This document shows, piece after piece, positions 43,602-52,915 of a stretch of 64,000 nucleotides of DNA. How positions within the stretch are numbered: the first letter of the stretch is position 1; every line of letters starts with the position of its first letter. Below the pieces are notes generated by a model, which had not been told where the DNA came from, did not search any database, and saw nothing but the letters and a program-made list of their open reading frames with translations. Made by a program: the position numbers and the translations under genes. The DNA is from Streptomyces morookaense (GTDB lineage: Bacteria > Actinomycetota > Actinomycetes > Streptomycetales > Streptomycetaceae), in NCBI RefSeq assembly GCF_013030945.1, contig NZ_JABBXF010000001.1, positions 62,001 through 126,000 of the forward strand, in the 5' to 3' direction.

Positions 43602-45722
43602 ATGGCGGCGGCGTATCGTTCCACGAGCCTTCACCTGGCGTTCACCGGTCTCGGCGGTGCGTTGCTCGCCCTGATCGCCCTGCTCCCCCACGCGGCCCCG
43701 GCCGGGGCCGAGGACGCAGCCGCGAACACCGGTGCCGCGCGCGGCGGTTTCGAGGAGCGTGCGCTGTTCAAGGCGGCGCAGGATCCCGGATACGCCTGCT
43801 ACCGCATCCCCGCCATCGTCACCACGACCCGCGGCACCGTGCTCGCGTTCGCCGAGGGCCGCAAGCACAACTGCGGTGACGCCACCGACATCGACATCGT
43901 CCTCAAGCGCTCCACCGACGGTGGCCGCACCTGGGGGCCGCTCCAGGTCGTCGACCCCGGCGACGGCGACACCCACGGCAACCCCGCGCCCGTCGTGGAC
44001 CGGCGCACCGGTCGGATCGTGCTGGCCAGCACCTACAACGAAGGGCGCGACGACGCCGCGAACTGCGACGTGCCCTGCAACCGCACCCCGCATCTGCAAT
44101 ACAGCGACGACGACGGCGCCAACTGGTCGGAGCCGCGCGAACTGACCACCGCGCTGCGGCCGTCCGGCTGGAACTCCTGGTACGCCACCGGTCCCGGCCA
44201 CGGCATCCAGCTCGCGCACGGCCCGCACCGCGGCCGCCTGGTGATCGGCGTCAACGCCGAGAGCCACGACGGCGTCCACACATCCGCCAACCACGCCGCC
44301 CTCGCCCTGAGCGACGACGGCGGAGCCCACTGGCGCCTCGGCGCCACCGACACCCACCCCATCGCCCGCGACGACACCTACCGCCAGCAGCCTTCCGAAC
44401 TCACCCTTGCGGAGCGCGATGACGCAGACATCTATGTGAACGGCCGCGAGCAGGGCGGCACGGACCTCGGCAACCGTGACGAGGCCGTGAGCCGGGACGG
44501 CGGCGCGAGCTTCGCCTCGCCGTTCCGGGCACTGCCGGACCTCTACACGCCCATGGTGCAAGGAGCCGTGATTCCCCTGCGCCCCGGCCGCTGGCTGTTC
44601 TCGGCGCCCGCCGACCCCGACCGGCGCCGCGCCATGACCATCCGTTCCTCCTACGACCAGGGGCGCACCTGGGAGAGCACCGACCGCGGCCGGCGGGTCA
44701 CGGCCGACTGGTCGGGGTACTCCGACATGACCGTGACCGGCCCGGGCACGGCCGGCCTGCTCTACGAGGCCGGAAAGCACGACGCCCGCGACGAGATCCG
44801 CTTCGCCCGCTTCACCGAGGACTGGCTCGGCCCACGGCGCGGGCCGGACGCCACGACGCCCGACCGCGCACCCGGTGCGGCGGGGGCCGCGGTCCTGGGC
44901 GGGGCGCGGCCGGTGGAGGGCCGGGTCGGCGGGGCGCTCGCCTTCGACGGCGAGGACGGCGCGGTGCGGCTGCCCTATCGGGCCGGACTCCCCCTCGGCC
45001 AACGCGAGTTCACCGCTTCCCTGTGGTTCCGCTACAGCGCGGAGAACGGGGAGCAGCCGTTCCTGTGGATGGGCGGGGTCGGCGGGGCCCCTCAGGTGTC
45101 GTTGCGGGGCGAGCCTGCGGCGGGGCGGGTGGCGGCACAGGTCACGGCCGTCGCCGGGGCGGCTCCGGCCCGGACGTCGACGGTGTACTCGGCCGGGGCG
45201 TACAACGACGGCGAGTGGCACCACATGACGCTGCGCCGGGCGGCGGGCCGGCTCACGCTCACCGTCGACGGCACCTCGACGACGGTGCCGGACGTACCCG
45301 GATCGGTGAGCCGGACAACGACGTTCGGGGTGCACGTGGGCCAGAAGCCGGACGCCCGTGAGTACTTGACGGGCGAGCTGGACGAGATCCGGGTGACGTC
45401 CCGGGACAAGACGGTGCTGTGGCTGCCCTTGGACACAGTCGACACACCGGCCCCGCAAGGGGCGCGGGGAACTGCGCGACCAGCCACAGCCGACCCGTGC
45501 GCGACATTCAGCCGGCGGCAGCCGGGGCCCCCGCCGCCAGACCCGCGGGCGCAGTCACCTCGGACTGCCGTCCGTACCGCTTGGCGAGCACGGCACACAC
45601 CATCAACTGCAGCTGATGGAACAGCATCAGCGGCAGCACCATCAGTCCGGCCTGCGCGCCGAACAGTACGGTCGCCATCGGCAGTCCGGCCGCCAGGCTC
45701 TTCTTCGAGCCGGCGAAGGTGA
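43602..45722 (+). CDS. Secreted exo-alpha-sialidase with LamG-like domain, readthrough 3' end
   Basis: 706 residues as open. A signal peptide of about 40 residues ends near AGAEDAA. The sialidase domain has the RIP motif (YRIPAIVTT near residue 65) and four Asp-boxes (STDGGRTW, SDDDGANW, SDDGGAHW, SYDQGRTW). A LamG-like sandwich covers ~435-605 (VGGALAFDGEDGAVRLPY; GEWHHMTLRRAAGRLTL). After LWLPLDTVD the frame runs through an intergenic repeat (45451-45487) and on to 45722, 215 bp inside the convergent transporter gene; those ~95 residues are low-complexity, so the natural stop is probably lost. Releases terminal sialic acid outside the cell. Confidence 0.85.
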   Translation: MAAAYRSTSLHLAFTGLGGALLALIALLPHAAPAGAEDAAANTGAARGGFEERALFKAAQDPGYACYRIPAIVTTTRGTVLAFAEGRKHNCGDATDIDIVLKRSTDGGRTWGPLQVVDPGDGDTHGNPAPVVDRRTGRIVLASTYNEGRDDAANCDVPCNRTPHLQYSDDDGANWSEPRELTTALRPSGWNSWYATGPGHGIQLAHGPHRGRLVIGVNAESHDGVHTSANHAALALSDDGGAHWRLGATDTHPIARDDTYRQQPSELTLAERDDADIYVNGREQGGTDLGNRDEAVSRDGGASFASPFRALPDLYTPMVQGAVIPLRPGRWLFSAPADPDRRRAMTIRSSYDQGRTWESTDRGRRVTADWSGYSDMTVTGPGTAGLLYEAGKHDARDEIRFARFTEDWLGPRRGPDATTPDRAPGAAGAAVLGGARPVEGRVGGALAFDGEDGAVRLPYRAGLPLGQREFTASLWFRYSAENGEQPFLWMGGVGGAPQVSLRGEPAAGRVAAQVTAVAGAAPARTSTVYSAGAYNDGEWHHMTLRRAAGRLTLTVDGTSTTVPDVPGSVSRTTTFGVHVGQKPDAREYLTGELDEIRVTSRDKTVLWLPLDTVDTPAPQGARGTARPATADPCATFSRRQPGPPPPDPRAQSPRTAVRTAWRARHTPSTAADGTASAAAPSVRPARRTVRSPSAVRPPGSSSSRRR
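45451..45487 (-). repeat. Streptomyces mosaic intergenic repeat, copy B
   Basis: Read on the minus strand it has GTGGCTGGTCGCGC, AGTTCCCCGCGCCCC and TTGCGGGG, with a CCCCGC/GCGGGG hairpin, the same family as 8518-8602. It lies where the sialidase gene should end and is translated in frame by the sialidase reading frame. Confidence 0.75.
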
Positions 45723-46521
45723 TGGCGATGCGGTCCTCGCGCCCGAACCCGAGCCACCGGGTGCCGAGGCCGGTGAAGGTGAGCATGACCGCCAGCAGCA
45801 CGGCCTCGACGCCCAGGAGCGCCACCAGCCGCAGCGGCGTGACCTGGTGCCAGATGCCCCGGACCACGCCCTCGCTGAACGCGGCGTAGACGACGAGGAG
45901 GATCGAGCCCCGGTCGACATAGCCGAGGACCTTCTTGTGGCGGGTGATGAAGCCGCCGATCCAGCGGCGCAGGAGCTGTCCGGCGACGAAGGGCACCAGG
46001 AGCCGCAGCACGACGGACAGGAGGGAGTCGAGGGAGAAGCCGACGGCGTTGTTGCCCAGCAGTGCCGCCGCGAGGAGCGGGGTCAGCACGATGCCCACGA
46101 TGCTGGAGAACGATCCGGCACAGATCGCGGCCGCCACGTTGCCGCGGGCGATGGAGGTGAAGGCGATCGAGGACTGGATGGTGGACGGAACCAGACACAG
46201 GAAGAGCAGGCCGGTCTGCAGCTGCGGGGTCAGGACGTAGGGGACGAGGCCGCGGGAGGCCAGCCCGAGCAGTGGGAAGACGGCGAACGTGCAGGCCAGG
46301 ACGGTCAGATGGAGGCGCCAGTGGCGCAGGCCGTCCATGGCCTCGCGGGTGGAGAGCCGTGCACCGTACAGGAAGAAGAGCAGGGCGACCGCGCCGGTGG
46401 AGGCGCCGTCCACGGTGGTCGCGGCCGTGCCGCGGGCCGGCAGGAGGGCGGCGAGGAGCACGGTGCCGAGCAGGGCGGCTATATAGGGGTCCAGGGGAAG
46501 GCGGGAGAGGAGGCGGCGCAT
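45508..46521 (-). CDS. Bile acid:sodium symporter (SBF-like) family transporter
   Basis: 337 residues with about nine or ten hydrophobic helices (PYIAALLGTVLLAALLPA, GAVALLFFLYGARLS, TGLLFLCLVPSTIQSSIAFT, LVALLGVEAVLLAVMLTF). GREDRIAITFAGSKKSLAAG is the SBF signature. These proteins move organic anions with sodium; the substrate is unknown. Start chosen: ATG at 46521; the frame extends to an ATG at 46551. Divergent from the LysR gene, its likely regulator. Confidence 0.87.
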   Translation of the reverse strand: MRRLLSRLPLDPYIAALLGTVLLAALLPARGTAATTVDGASTGAVALLFFLYGARLSTREAMDGLRHWRLHLTVLACTFAVFPLLGLASRGLVPYVLTPQLQTGLLFLCLVPSTIQSSIAFTSIARGNVAAAICAGSFSSIVGIVLTPLLAAALLGNNAVGFSLDSLLSVVLRLLVPFVAGQLLRRWIGGFITRHKKVLGYVDRGSILLVVYAAFSEGVVRGIWHQVTPLRLVALLGVEAVLLAVMLTFTGLGTRWLGFGREDRIAITFAGSKKSLAAGLPMATVLFGAQAGLMVLPLMLFHQLQLMVCAVLAKRYGRQSEVTAPAGLAAGAPAAAG

Positions 46522-46596
46522 GCCGTCCAGCCTGCCCGCCGGCAGCCTCATCGGGAACCCCGTTCACCGTGCTCACTGCCATCACGGAATCCGATA

Positions 46597-46613
46597 ACCA
46601 GAGCTACTCTGGT
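46597..46613. promoter_or_regulatory. LysR-type dyad ACCAGAG-CTA-CTCTGGT
   Basis: A perfect 7+7 inverted repeat with a 3-base centre, between the transporter and LysR starts, ending three bases before the LysR GTG. TACTCT inside it, six bases before the GTG, could be the -10 of a leaderless transcript, so binding here would repress the regulator directly. Confidence 0.6.
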
Positions 46614-46616
46614 CGC

Positions 46617-47543
46617 GTGTTCGATCCGACGCAGCTGCGCACGTTCCTCACCGTGGCCCAGACGCTCAGCTTCACCCAGGCCGCACGGCGCCTCGGGGTA
46701 CGGCAGTCGACGGTGAGCCAGCAGGTGCGACGCCTGGAGGAGGCCGCCGGGCGGCAGCTGTTCGCCCGGGACACGCACAGCGTGACGCTGACGGAGGACG
46801 GGGAGGCCATGCTCGGTTTCGCCCGCACGATCCTGGAGGCCAACGAGCGGGCGGCGGGCTGGTTCGCGGGCACCCGGCTGCGCGGGCGGCTCCGGTTCGG
46901 CGCCTCCGAGGACTTCGTGCTGACCCGGCTGCCGGAGATTCTGGAGGCCTTCCGCCGCGACCACCCCGAGGTCGACCTGGAGCTGACCGTCGAGCTCTCC
47001 GGCACCCTGCAGCGCCGGCTGGCGGCCGGGCGGCTGGACCTGGTGCTCGCCAAACGCCGCCCGGACCACCCCGGCCACCCGGACGACCCCCACGGCCCGC
47101 AGGAGCCGGCGGGCCGCCTGGTCTGGCGGGACCAGCTGGTGTGGATCGGCAGCGAGCGGCTGCGCCTGGACCCCCACCGGCCGCTGCCGCTGGTCGTCTT
47201 CCCGCCGCCCGCGGTGACCCGGGCCCGCGCCCTGGAAGTGCTGGAACAGCACGGCCGCGCCTGGCGGGTGACCTGCACCAGCGGCAGCCTCAACGGACTG
47301 GTGGCGGCGGCCCGTGCGGGCCTGGGCGTCATGGCGCACACGAGCGGCATGATCCCGCCGGGCCTGGTGCGGCTCCCGGCCCGGGCCGGGCTGCCGGAGC
47401 TCGGCGGTATCGACGTGGTGCTGCTCCACGGCGCCGCGCGGGGCAGTGCGGCCCGCGGTGCCGCGGAGGCGCTGGCGGAGGCGATCCTCGCGGGCGGCGA
47501 CCGCCTCCAGGCCCCGGCGGCCACGGCGACGACGGGCCCGTGA
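46617..47543 (+). CDS. LysR-family transcriptional regulator
   Basis: 308 residues. N-terminal winged helix (FDPTQLRTFLTVAQTLSFTQ, then AARRLGVRQSTVSQQVRRLE), linker helix, then a periplasmic-binding-protein-like effector domain (LRFGASEDFVLTRLPEIL; GLGVMAHTSGMI). GTG at 46617 without a ribosome site, possibly leaderless. Probably controls the divergent SBF transporter through the dyad at 46597. Confidence 0.92.
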   Translation: MFDPTQLRTFLTVAQTLSFTQAARRLGVRQSTVSQQVRRLEEAAGRQLFARDTHSVTLTEDGEAMLGFARTILEANERAAGWFAGTRLRGRLRFGASEDFVLTRLPEILEAFRRDHPEVDLELTVELSGTLQRRLAAGRLDLVLAKRRPDHPGHPDDPHGPQEPAGRLVWRDQLVWIGSERLRLDPHRPLPLVVFPPPAVTRARALEVLEQHGRAWRVTCTSGSLNGLVAAARAGLGVMAHTSGMIPPGLVRLPARAGLPELGGIDVVLLHGAARGSAARGAAEALAEAILAGGDRLQAPAATATTGP

Positions 47544-47831
47544 CCCGCGTGCCGCCCCGGTTCATGTGACGACTGGTGACGCCTGATGCCCGTGGCACCC
47601 GAGTGGACCCGGCGCCGCCGGACCGACGCCGGACCGTGACGCTCCTGTGCGGATCACCGGCGGATCACGCGGAGGTTCGGTGCGGATCCCGTCGAGGCCG
47701 CGCCGCGCGGCGCGCCGGAGGGGTTCGCTCCGCCGAGGAGCCGGGTACGGTCACGGCGCTGTGCGGGCACCCTGCCGTGCCGCGCCGGCCGTGCCGCTGC
47801 ACGCCCGGACACCGCAAGGAGCGAGGAGCCG

Positions 47832-49655
47832 TTGCGCGAAGTCACCGAGCCGTCGCTGGTGACGGCGCCCCAGGCCGGAGGCCTGGCGGACGCCGTCTTC
47901 GACCATGCGGAGGCGGACCCCGGGCGCGTCGCGCTCGGCCGCCGCGCGGCCGGCGAATGGCAGGACGTGACGGCGGCCGCCTTCCGGGACGAGGTCCTCG
48001 CCCTCGCCAAGGGCCTGCTCGCGCAGGGCGTCCGGTTCGGCGACCGGGTGGCCCTCATGTCCCGTACGCGCTACGAGTGGACGCTGTTCGACTTCGCGCT
48101 GTGGTGCATCGGCGCGCAGCCCGTGCCGCTGTATCCCACGTCCTCCACCGAGCAGGTGTTCTGGATGCTGCACGACGCCGGCGTGACCGCCTGCGTCGTC
48201 GAGCACGAGGACCATGCCATGACCATCGGCTCGGTCATCGGCCGGCTCCCGCATCTGGCCCGGCTGTGGCAGCTCGACGCGGGGGCCGTGGAGGAGCTGC
48301 GCGAGGCCGGGACCCGCATCGACGACGACGTCGTGCACCGGCACCGCATGGCCGTCACCCCCGACTCGCCGGCCACCGTCATCTACACCTCCGGCACCAC
48401 GGGCCGCCCCCGCGGCTGCGTCCTGACCCACGCCAACTTCATGACGGAGACCGACAATCTCGTCCGCCGCTACGAACCGGTCTTCCGGTCCCGGCCCGGC
48501 GACGAGCCGTCCACTCTGCTCTTCCTCCCCCTGGCCCATGTCTTCGGGCGGATGGTGCAGGTCGCGGCGGTGCGCGGCGGGGTCAAACTGGGCCACCAGC
48601 CGCAGTTGTCGGCCGAGGAGTTGCTGCCGGACCTGCAGGCGTTCCGGCCGACGTTCGTCCTGGCGGTGCCGTACGTCTTCGAGAAGGTCTTCGCCACGGC
48701 CCGCCGCGAGGCCGAGCGCGCGGGGCGGGAGGGCCCGTTCGAGCGGGCCGTCGAGGTGGCCGTGCGCTACGCGGAGGCGCAGGAGGCCCGCGCCTTCGGC
48801 ACGGGGTCCGGTCCCGGCGCCGCCCTGCGGCTGCAGCACCAGGTGTTCGACCGGCTGGTCTACGCGCGCTTCCGTGATGTGCTGGGCGGGCGGGTGCGCC
48901 ATGCGATGTCCGGCGGTTCGGCGATGGAGCGGCGCCTGGGGCTGTTCTTCGCGGGCGCAGGCATCACCGTCTTCGAGGGCTACGGGCTGACGGAGACCAC
49001 CGGCGCCGCCACCGCCAACCCGCCCGAGCGCACGCGTTTCGGCACCGTCGGGGTGCCCGTGCCCGGCACCACGGTGCACATCGCCGACGACGGCGAGGTG
49101 TGGGTGCGCGGCGGCCAGGTCTTCAGCGGCTACCTCGGCGATCCGCGGACGACGGAGGCGGTGCTGCGGTCGGGCTGGCTGGCCACGGGCGACCTGGGCT
49201 CGCTGGACGAGGACGGCTATCTGACGATCACCGGCCGCAAGAAGGAGATCCTGGTGACGTCCGGCGGCAAGAGCGTCTCGCCGCTGGTGCTGGAGGAGCG
49301 GGTGCGGGCGCACCCGCTGATCTCGCAGTGCATCGTGGTCGGCAACGACCGCCCGTACGTCGCCGCACTGGTCACCCTCGACCCGGAGGCCGTGGCCCAC
49401 TGGCTGCAGATGCGCGACAAGCCGCCGATGGAGCCGGCGGAGCTGGTGCGCGACCCGGACCTGGAGGCCGAGATCCGGCGGGGCGTGGTGGCCGCCAACA
49501 CCCTTGTCTCACAGGCCGAGTCCATCCGGACCTTCCGCATCCTGGGCGCGCAGTTCACCGAGGAACAGGGCCTGCTGACGGCCACACTGAAACTCCGGCG
49601 CCGGGCGATAGAGAAGGCCTATGCCGTGGAGGTCGAGGCGCTCTACGGCAAATGA
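47832..49655 (+). CDS. AMP-dependent long-chain acyl-CoA synthetase
   Basis: 607 residues. AMP-binding motif YTSGTTGRPRGC near residue 185, LPLAHVFGR near 235, GYGLTETTG near 385, STGD-equivalent WLATGDLGSLDEDGYL near 460 and GRKKEILVTSGGKSVSP near 478. Activates a fatty acid to acyl-AMP and transfers it to CoA. Start: TTG at 47832 after AAGGAG/GAGGAG; no better start nearby. The 288-bp gap before it holds nothing I recognise. Not linked to the cluster. Confidence 0.92.
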   Translation: MREVTEPSLVTAPQAGGLADAVFDHAEADPGRVALGRRAAGEWQDVTAAAFRDEVLALAKGLLAQGVRFGDRVALMSRTRYEWTLFDFALWCIGAQPVPLYPTSSTEQVFWMLHDAGVTACVVEHEDHAMTIGSVIGRLPHLARLWQLDAGAVEELREAGTRIDDDVVHRHRMAVTPDSPATVIYTSGTTGRPRGCVLTHANFMTETDNLVRRYEPVFRSRPGDEPSTLLFLPLAHVFGRMVQVAAVRGGVKLGHQPQLSAEELLPDLQAFRPTFVLAVPYVFEKVFATARREAERAGREGPFERAVEVAVRYAEAQEARAFGTGSGPGAALRLQHQVFDRLVYARFRDVLGGRVRHAMSGGSAMERRLGLFFAGAGITVFEGYGLTETTGAATANPPERTRFGTVGVPVPGTTVHIADDGEVWVRGGQVFSGYLGDPRTTEAVLRSGWLATGDLGSLDEDGYLTITGRKKEILVTSGGKSVSPLVLEERVRAHPLISQCIVVGNDRPYVAALVTLDPEAVAHWLQMRDKPPMEPAELVRDPDLEAEIRRGVVAANTLVSQAESIRTFRILGAQFTEEQGLLTATLKLRRRAIEKAYAVEVEALYGK

Positions 49656-49743
49656 GCCGGGTGTGCGGGAATGCGATGCGAGTGGTTCCGGTTGACGCTT
49701 GGAGTAAGCGCTTCCGAACCGAACCAGTAAGGATCGATTGCTC

Positions 49744-50586
49744 GTGAGCAAGGTCCCGTCCATCACCCTCAACAACGGCGTCGAGATGCCGCAGCTCGGC
49801 TTCGGCGTCTGGCAGGTTCCGGACGCCGAGGCGACCGCCGCGGTGTCGCACGCCCTCGAGGCGGGTTACCGCAGCATCGACACGGCCGCGGTGTACGAGA
49901 ACGAAGCGGGTACCGGCAAGGCGCTGACCTCCTCGGACATCCCGCGTGACGAGTTGTTCGTCACCACCAAGCTGTGGAACAGCGCGTCCGAGACCTGGAC
50001 GCGCGACAGCGTCCTGCGCGAGTTCGACGCGTCCCTGGCCAAGCTGGGCCTGGACTACGTGGATCTGTACCTCATCCACTGGCCGCGCGCCATGCGCGAC
50101 GACTACCTCACCATCTGGCGCACCTTCGCCGAGATCGCCGAGAGCGGCCGGGCGAAGGCGGTGGGTGTCTCCAACTTCCATGTTCCGCAGCTGGAGCGGC
50201 TGCTCGCCGAGACGTCGCTCGTCCCGGCCGTCAACCAGATCGAGCTGCACCCGAACTTCGCGCAGGCCGAGCTGCGCGCGTTCCACGCCGAGCACGGCAT
50301 CGCGACGGAGGCGTGGTCGCCGCTGGGCCAGGGCGGCGAGCTGCTCAAGGCCCCGGTGCTGGCCGGCATCGCCGCCAAGCACGGGAAGTCGGCGGCCCAG
50401 GTGGTGCTGCGCTGGCACCTGCAGCTGGGCAACGTGGCGATCCCGAAGTCGGTGACGCCGGCCCGCATCCGCGAGAACATCGACGTCTTCGACTTCACCC
50501 TCGACGAGGACGACATGAAGGCGCTCGCCGCGCTCGACAGCGGGAAGCGACTGGGGCCGGATCCGGACGAGTTCGACTGGAACTGA
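49744..50586 (+). CDS. Aldo/keto reductase
   Basis: 280 residues of the 2,5-diketo-D-gluconate reductase type. Catalytic tetrad: Asp in SIDTAAVYENE (near residue 44), Tyr of the same motif, Lys in TTKLW (near 75) and His in LIHWP (near 107). C-terminal IPKSVTPARIRENIDVFDF binds NADPH. Start: GTG at 49744 after AAGGA (a TTG at 49738 is possible). An 8-bp AAGCGCTT palindrome is ~40 bp upstream. Confidence 0.93.
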   Translation: MSKVPSITLNNGVEMPQLGFGVWQVPDAEATAAVSHALEAGYRSIDTAAVYENEAGTGKALTSSDIPRDELFVTTKLWNSASETWTRDSVLREFDASLAKLGLDYVDLYLIHWPRAMRDDYLTIWRTFAEIAESGRAKAVGVSNFHVPQLERLLAETSLVPAVNQIELHPNFAQAELRAFHAEHGIATEAWSPLGQGGELLKAPVLAGIAAKHGKSAAQVVLRWHLQLGNVAIPKSVTPARIRENIDVFDFTLDEDDMKALAALDSGKRLGPDPDEFDWN

Positions 50587-50601
50587 GCCGCTGAACTGAA
50601 C

Positions 50602-50636
50602 CGCCGGACGGGCCGGGGAAACCGGCCCGTCCGGCG
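50602..50636. terminator. Bidirectional hairpin between convergent genes
   Basis: A perfect 15-bp stem (CGCCGGACGGGCCGG with its complement) around GGAAA, between the aldo/keto reductase stop and the dehydratase stop. Works in both directions in GC-rich genomes without a T-tract. Confidence 0.75.
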
Positions 50637-50643
50637 TGCCGGG

Positions 50644-50949
50644 TCACCGCGCCCCGTGTCCCGCCGCAATCGCCTCCACGCGGCGGGCCAGTTGCAGGTC
50701 CAGGTCCGTGACCTTGCCCCCGACGCTGTGCGTGTTCACGGCAAGTGACACCGTGTTGTACCCCAGTACCACCTCCGCATGGTGGTCGAGCTCCTCCTGG
50801 ATCTGCGCGATGTGGATCACCATGGCGGCAGCCGGGAAGTGCCCGCCGAAGGAATACGTCCGGGTGATCCGGTCACCGTCGGCGGACCAGCCGGGCAGTT
50901 CCTGAAGGCGCACCTCGACGTCCTTCTGCGAGAGCGGTTCGACAGCCAT
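50644..50949 (-). CDS. Pterin-4a-carbinolamine dehydratase
   Basis: 101 residues, full length. The conserved active-site segment ELDHHAEVVLGYNTVSLAV (near residues 53-71) contains the histidine pair that dehydrates 4a-hydroxytetrahydropterin. SQKDVEVRLQELPGW begins the fold. It regenerates pterin cofactor for aromatic hydroxylases; no such hydroxylase is in the window. Start: ATG after AAGGGATGG. Confidence 0.93.
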   Translation of the reverse strand: MAVEPLSQKDVEVRLQELPGWSADGDRITRTYSFGGHFPAAAMVIHIAQIQEELDHHAEVVLGYNTVSLAVNTHSVGGKVTDLDLQLARRVEAIAAGHGAR

Positions 50950-51129
50950 CGCCCATCCCTTCGTCGCGAGCCTCTGTGGTGCGAGCGTCCCATGGGACAG
51001 GGGCGCTTTCGCGCCAATGTGTACCCACGCCCCTCACGTACCCGCTTCGGCCTTCCGGGGCACACGGCCCACTTCTATGCTCCTGCGCCGAGCATGACAA
51101 GAAGGTCCGACGGCAGGGGCGGGTGGGTC

Positions 51130-52914
51130 ATGGCAGGCACGACAGGCACCGGCACACGCAGAGGCTTCATCGGCGGCGCGGCGGCCCTCACCGCCGCGGC
51201 CGCACTCGCCCGCCCCGCACCGGCCGCCGCCACCACGCCCCGCCGGAACCGCCGCAGCACCGCGGCCCGGACGGTCGCCGTCCTCGGCGGTGGCGTCGCC
51301 GGACTGACCGCCGCCCATGAACTCGCCGAACGCGGCTTCCGCGTCACCGTCTACGAGCGCAAGGACGCCCTCGGCGGCAAGGCCCGCAGCATGGACGTCC
51401 CCGGCAGCGCCCGGGGCACCCGCAGACCGCTCCCCGGCGAACACGGCTTCCGCTTCTTCCCGGGATTCTACCGCAATCTGCCCGACACTATGCGCCGCAT
51501 TCCCTTCCCCGGAAACGCGGGCGGCTGCCACGACAACCTCGTCCCCTCCACCGAGGCCCTGATGGCCCGCATCGGACGCGAGGACCTCCGGTTGCCGTTC
51601 AGCCGGCTCGGCAATGTGCCCCCCGTCCTCACACCGGACGCATTCCGGCGCGCGGTGACGGCCTTCTTCGAGCTCCAGCTGCCCGCTCACGAACTGGCCT
51701 ACATGGCCGACCGGTTGCTCGTCTGGTTCACCAGCTGCGACCGGCGGCGCACCCAGGAATGGGAGCGCATACCGTGGTGGCAATTCACCGGGGCCGACCG
51801 GATGTCGTCGGACTACCGGAAACTTCTGTGCGTCGGCATCACGCGCAACATCGTGGCCACCAAGGCCGAAGTCGCCAGCACCAAGACGGTCTCCACCTAT
51901 GTGGAGGCCTTCTTCTACAACATCCTCGACCGGGGCGCCGACGGAGAGCCGGACCGGGTGCTCAATGCTCCCACCGACGAGGCCTGGATCGACCCGTGGG
52001 TCGCCTATCTGCGCTCCCTCGGCGTGGAGTTCCGTACCGGCCTGGCGGTGAAGGACCTGCGCATGAGCGGCGGCCGGATCGCCGAGGCCGTGCTGCAGGA
52101 CGCGGGCGGCGCCGGGCAGTCCGTCACCGCCGACCACTTCGTCTCGGCCATGCCGGTGGAGCACGCCCGTACGACGTGGAACGCGCAGGTGCGGGCGGCC
52201 GATCCGCAACTCGCGCGGTGCGACCGGCTGATGACGGACTGGATGACGGGAATACAGTTCTATCTCACCGAACCGACGCCCATCGTCCACGGGCACGTCG
52301 ACCACCTCGACACGCCCTGGTCGGTCACCTCCGTGGGACAGGCCCAGTTCTGGAAGGGGAGGGATTTCCGCAGGGATTACGGGGACGGGACCGTCGCGGA
52401 CTGCCTGTCGTGCATCGCCTCCGAATGGGACAGGCCAGGAATCCTCTACGGCAAGACGGCCAAGCAGTGCACCCGCGAGGAAGTCGCCCGCGAGGTGTGG
52501 GCCCAGATGAAAGCCGGGCTCAACGACACAGGAAACACGGTACTCAGCGACGCGAAGCTGCATTCATGGTTCCTGGATCCGGCCGTCCAGCTCGGCGGCC
52601 CGCACCCGGCGAACGACGAGCAGCTCCTCATCCACCCGACGGGCACCTGGTACAACCGCCCCTCCGCCGGCACCGCAATCCCCAACCTCTTCCTCGCCGG
52701 GGACTACGTGGCCACGGACATCGACCTGGCGACGATGGAAGGCGCGAACGCGGCCGCCCGCGCGGCCGTCAACGCCCTGCTGGACACGGTGGATTCACCC
52801 GCCGAACGGTGCACCGTCACACCCCTGTACCGTGCCCCGGAATTCGAATTCCTCAAGCAACAGGACGAGATCCGCTACGGGCTGGGGCTGCGCAACGTGT
52901 TCGACCTCGGCTGA
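51130..52914 (+). CDS. Tat-secreted FAD-dependent oxidoreductase (phytoene desaturase/HpnE-like)
   Basis: 594 residues. A twin-arginine signal (TRRGFIGGAAALTAAAALA, residues 8-26) is followed by the FAD Rossmann motif VLGGGVAGLTAAHELAERG near 55 and EHGFRFFPGFYRNLPDTM near 105. The C-terminal FLAGDYVATDIDLATMEGAN is typical of squalene/phytoene desaturase-like amine-oxidase-fold enzymes. Substrate unknown. Start: ATG at 51130; an ATG at 51094 would add 12 residues. A Tat-exported member of this family is less common than a cytoplasmic one. Confidence 0.85.
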   Translation: MAGTTGTGTRRGFIGGAAALTAAAALARPAPAAATTPRRNRRSTAARTVAVLGGGVAGLTAAHELAERGFRVTVYERKDALGGKARSMDVPGSARGTRRPLPGEHGFRFFPGFYRNLPDTMRRIPFPGNAGGCHDNLVPSTEALMARIGREDLRLPFSRLGNVPPVLTPDAFRRAVTAFFELQLPAHELAYMADRLLVWFTSCDRRRTQEWERIPWWQFTGADRMSSDYRKLLCVGITRNIVATKAEVASTKTVSTYVEAFFYNILDRGADGEPDRVLNAPTDEAWIDPWVAYLRSLGVEFRTGLAVKDLRMSGGRIAEAVLQDAGGAGQSVTADHFVSAMPVEHARTTWNAQVRAADPQLARCDRLMTDWMTGIQFYLTEPTPIVHGHVDHLDTPWSVTSVGQAQFWKGRDFRRDYGDGTVADCLSCIASEWDRPGILYGKTAKQCTREEVAREVWAQMKAGLNDTGNTVLSDAKLHSWFLDPAVQLGGPHPANDEQLLIHPTGTWYNRPSAGTAIPNLFLAGDYVATDIDLATMEGANAAARAAVNALLDTVDSPAERCTVTPLYRAPEFEFLKQQDEIRYGLGLRNVFDLG

Positions 52915-52915
52915 A

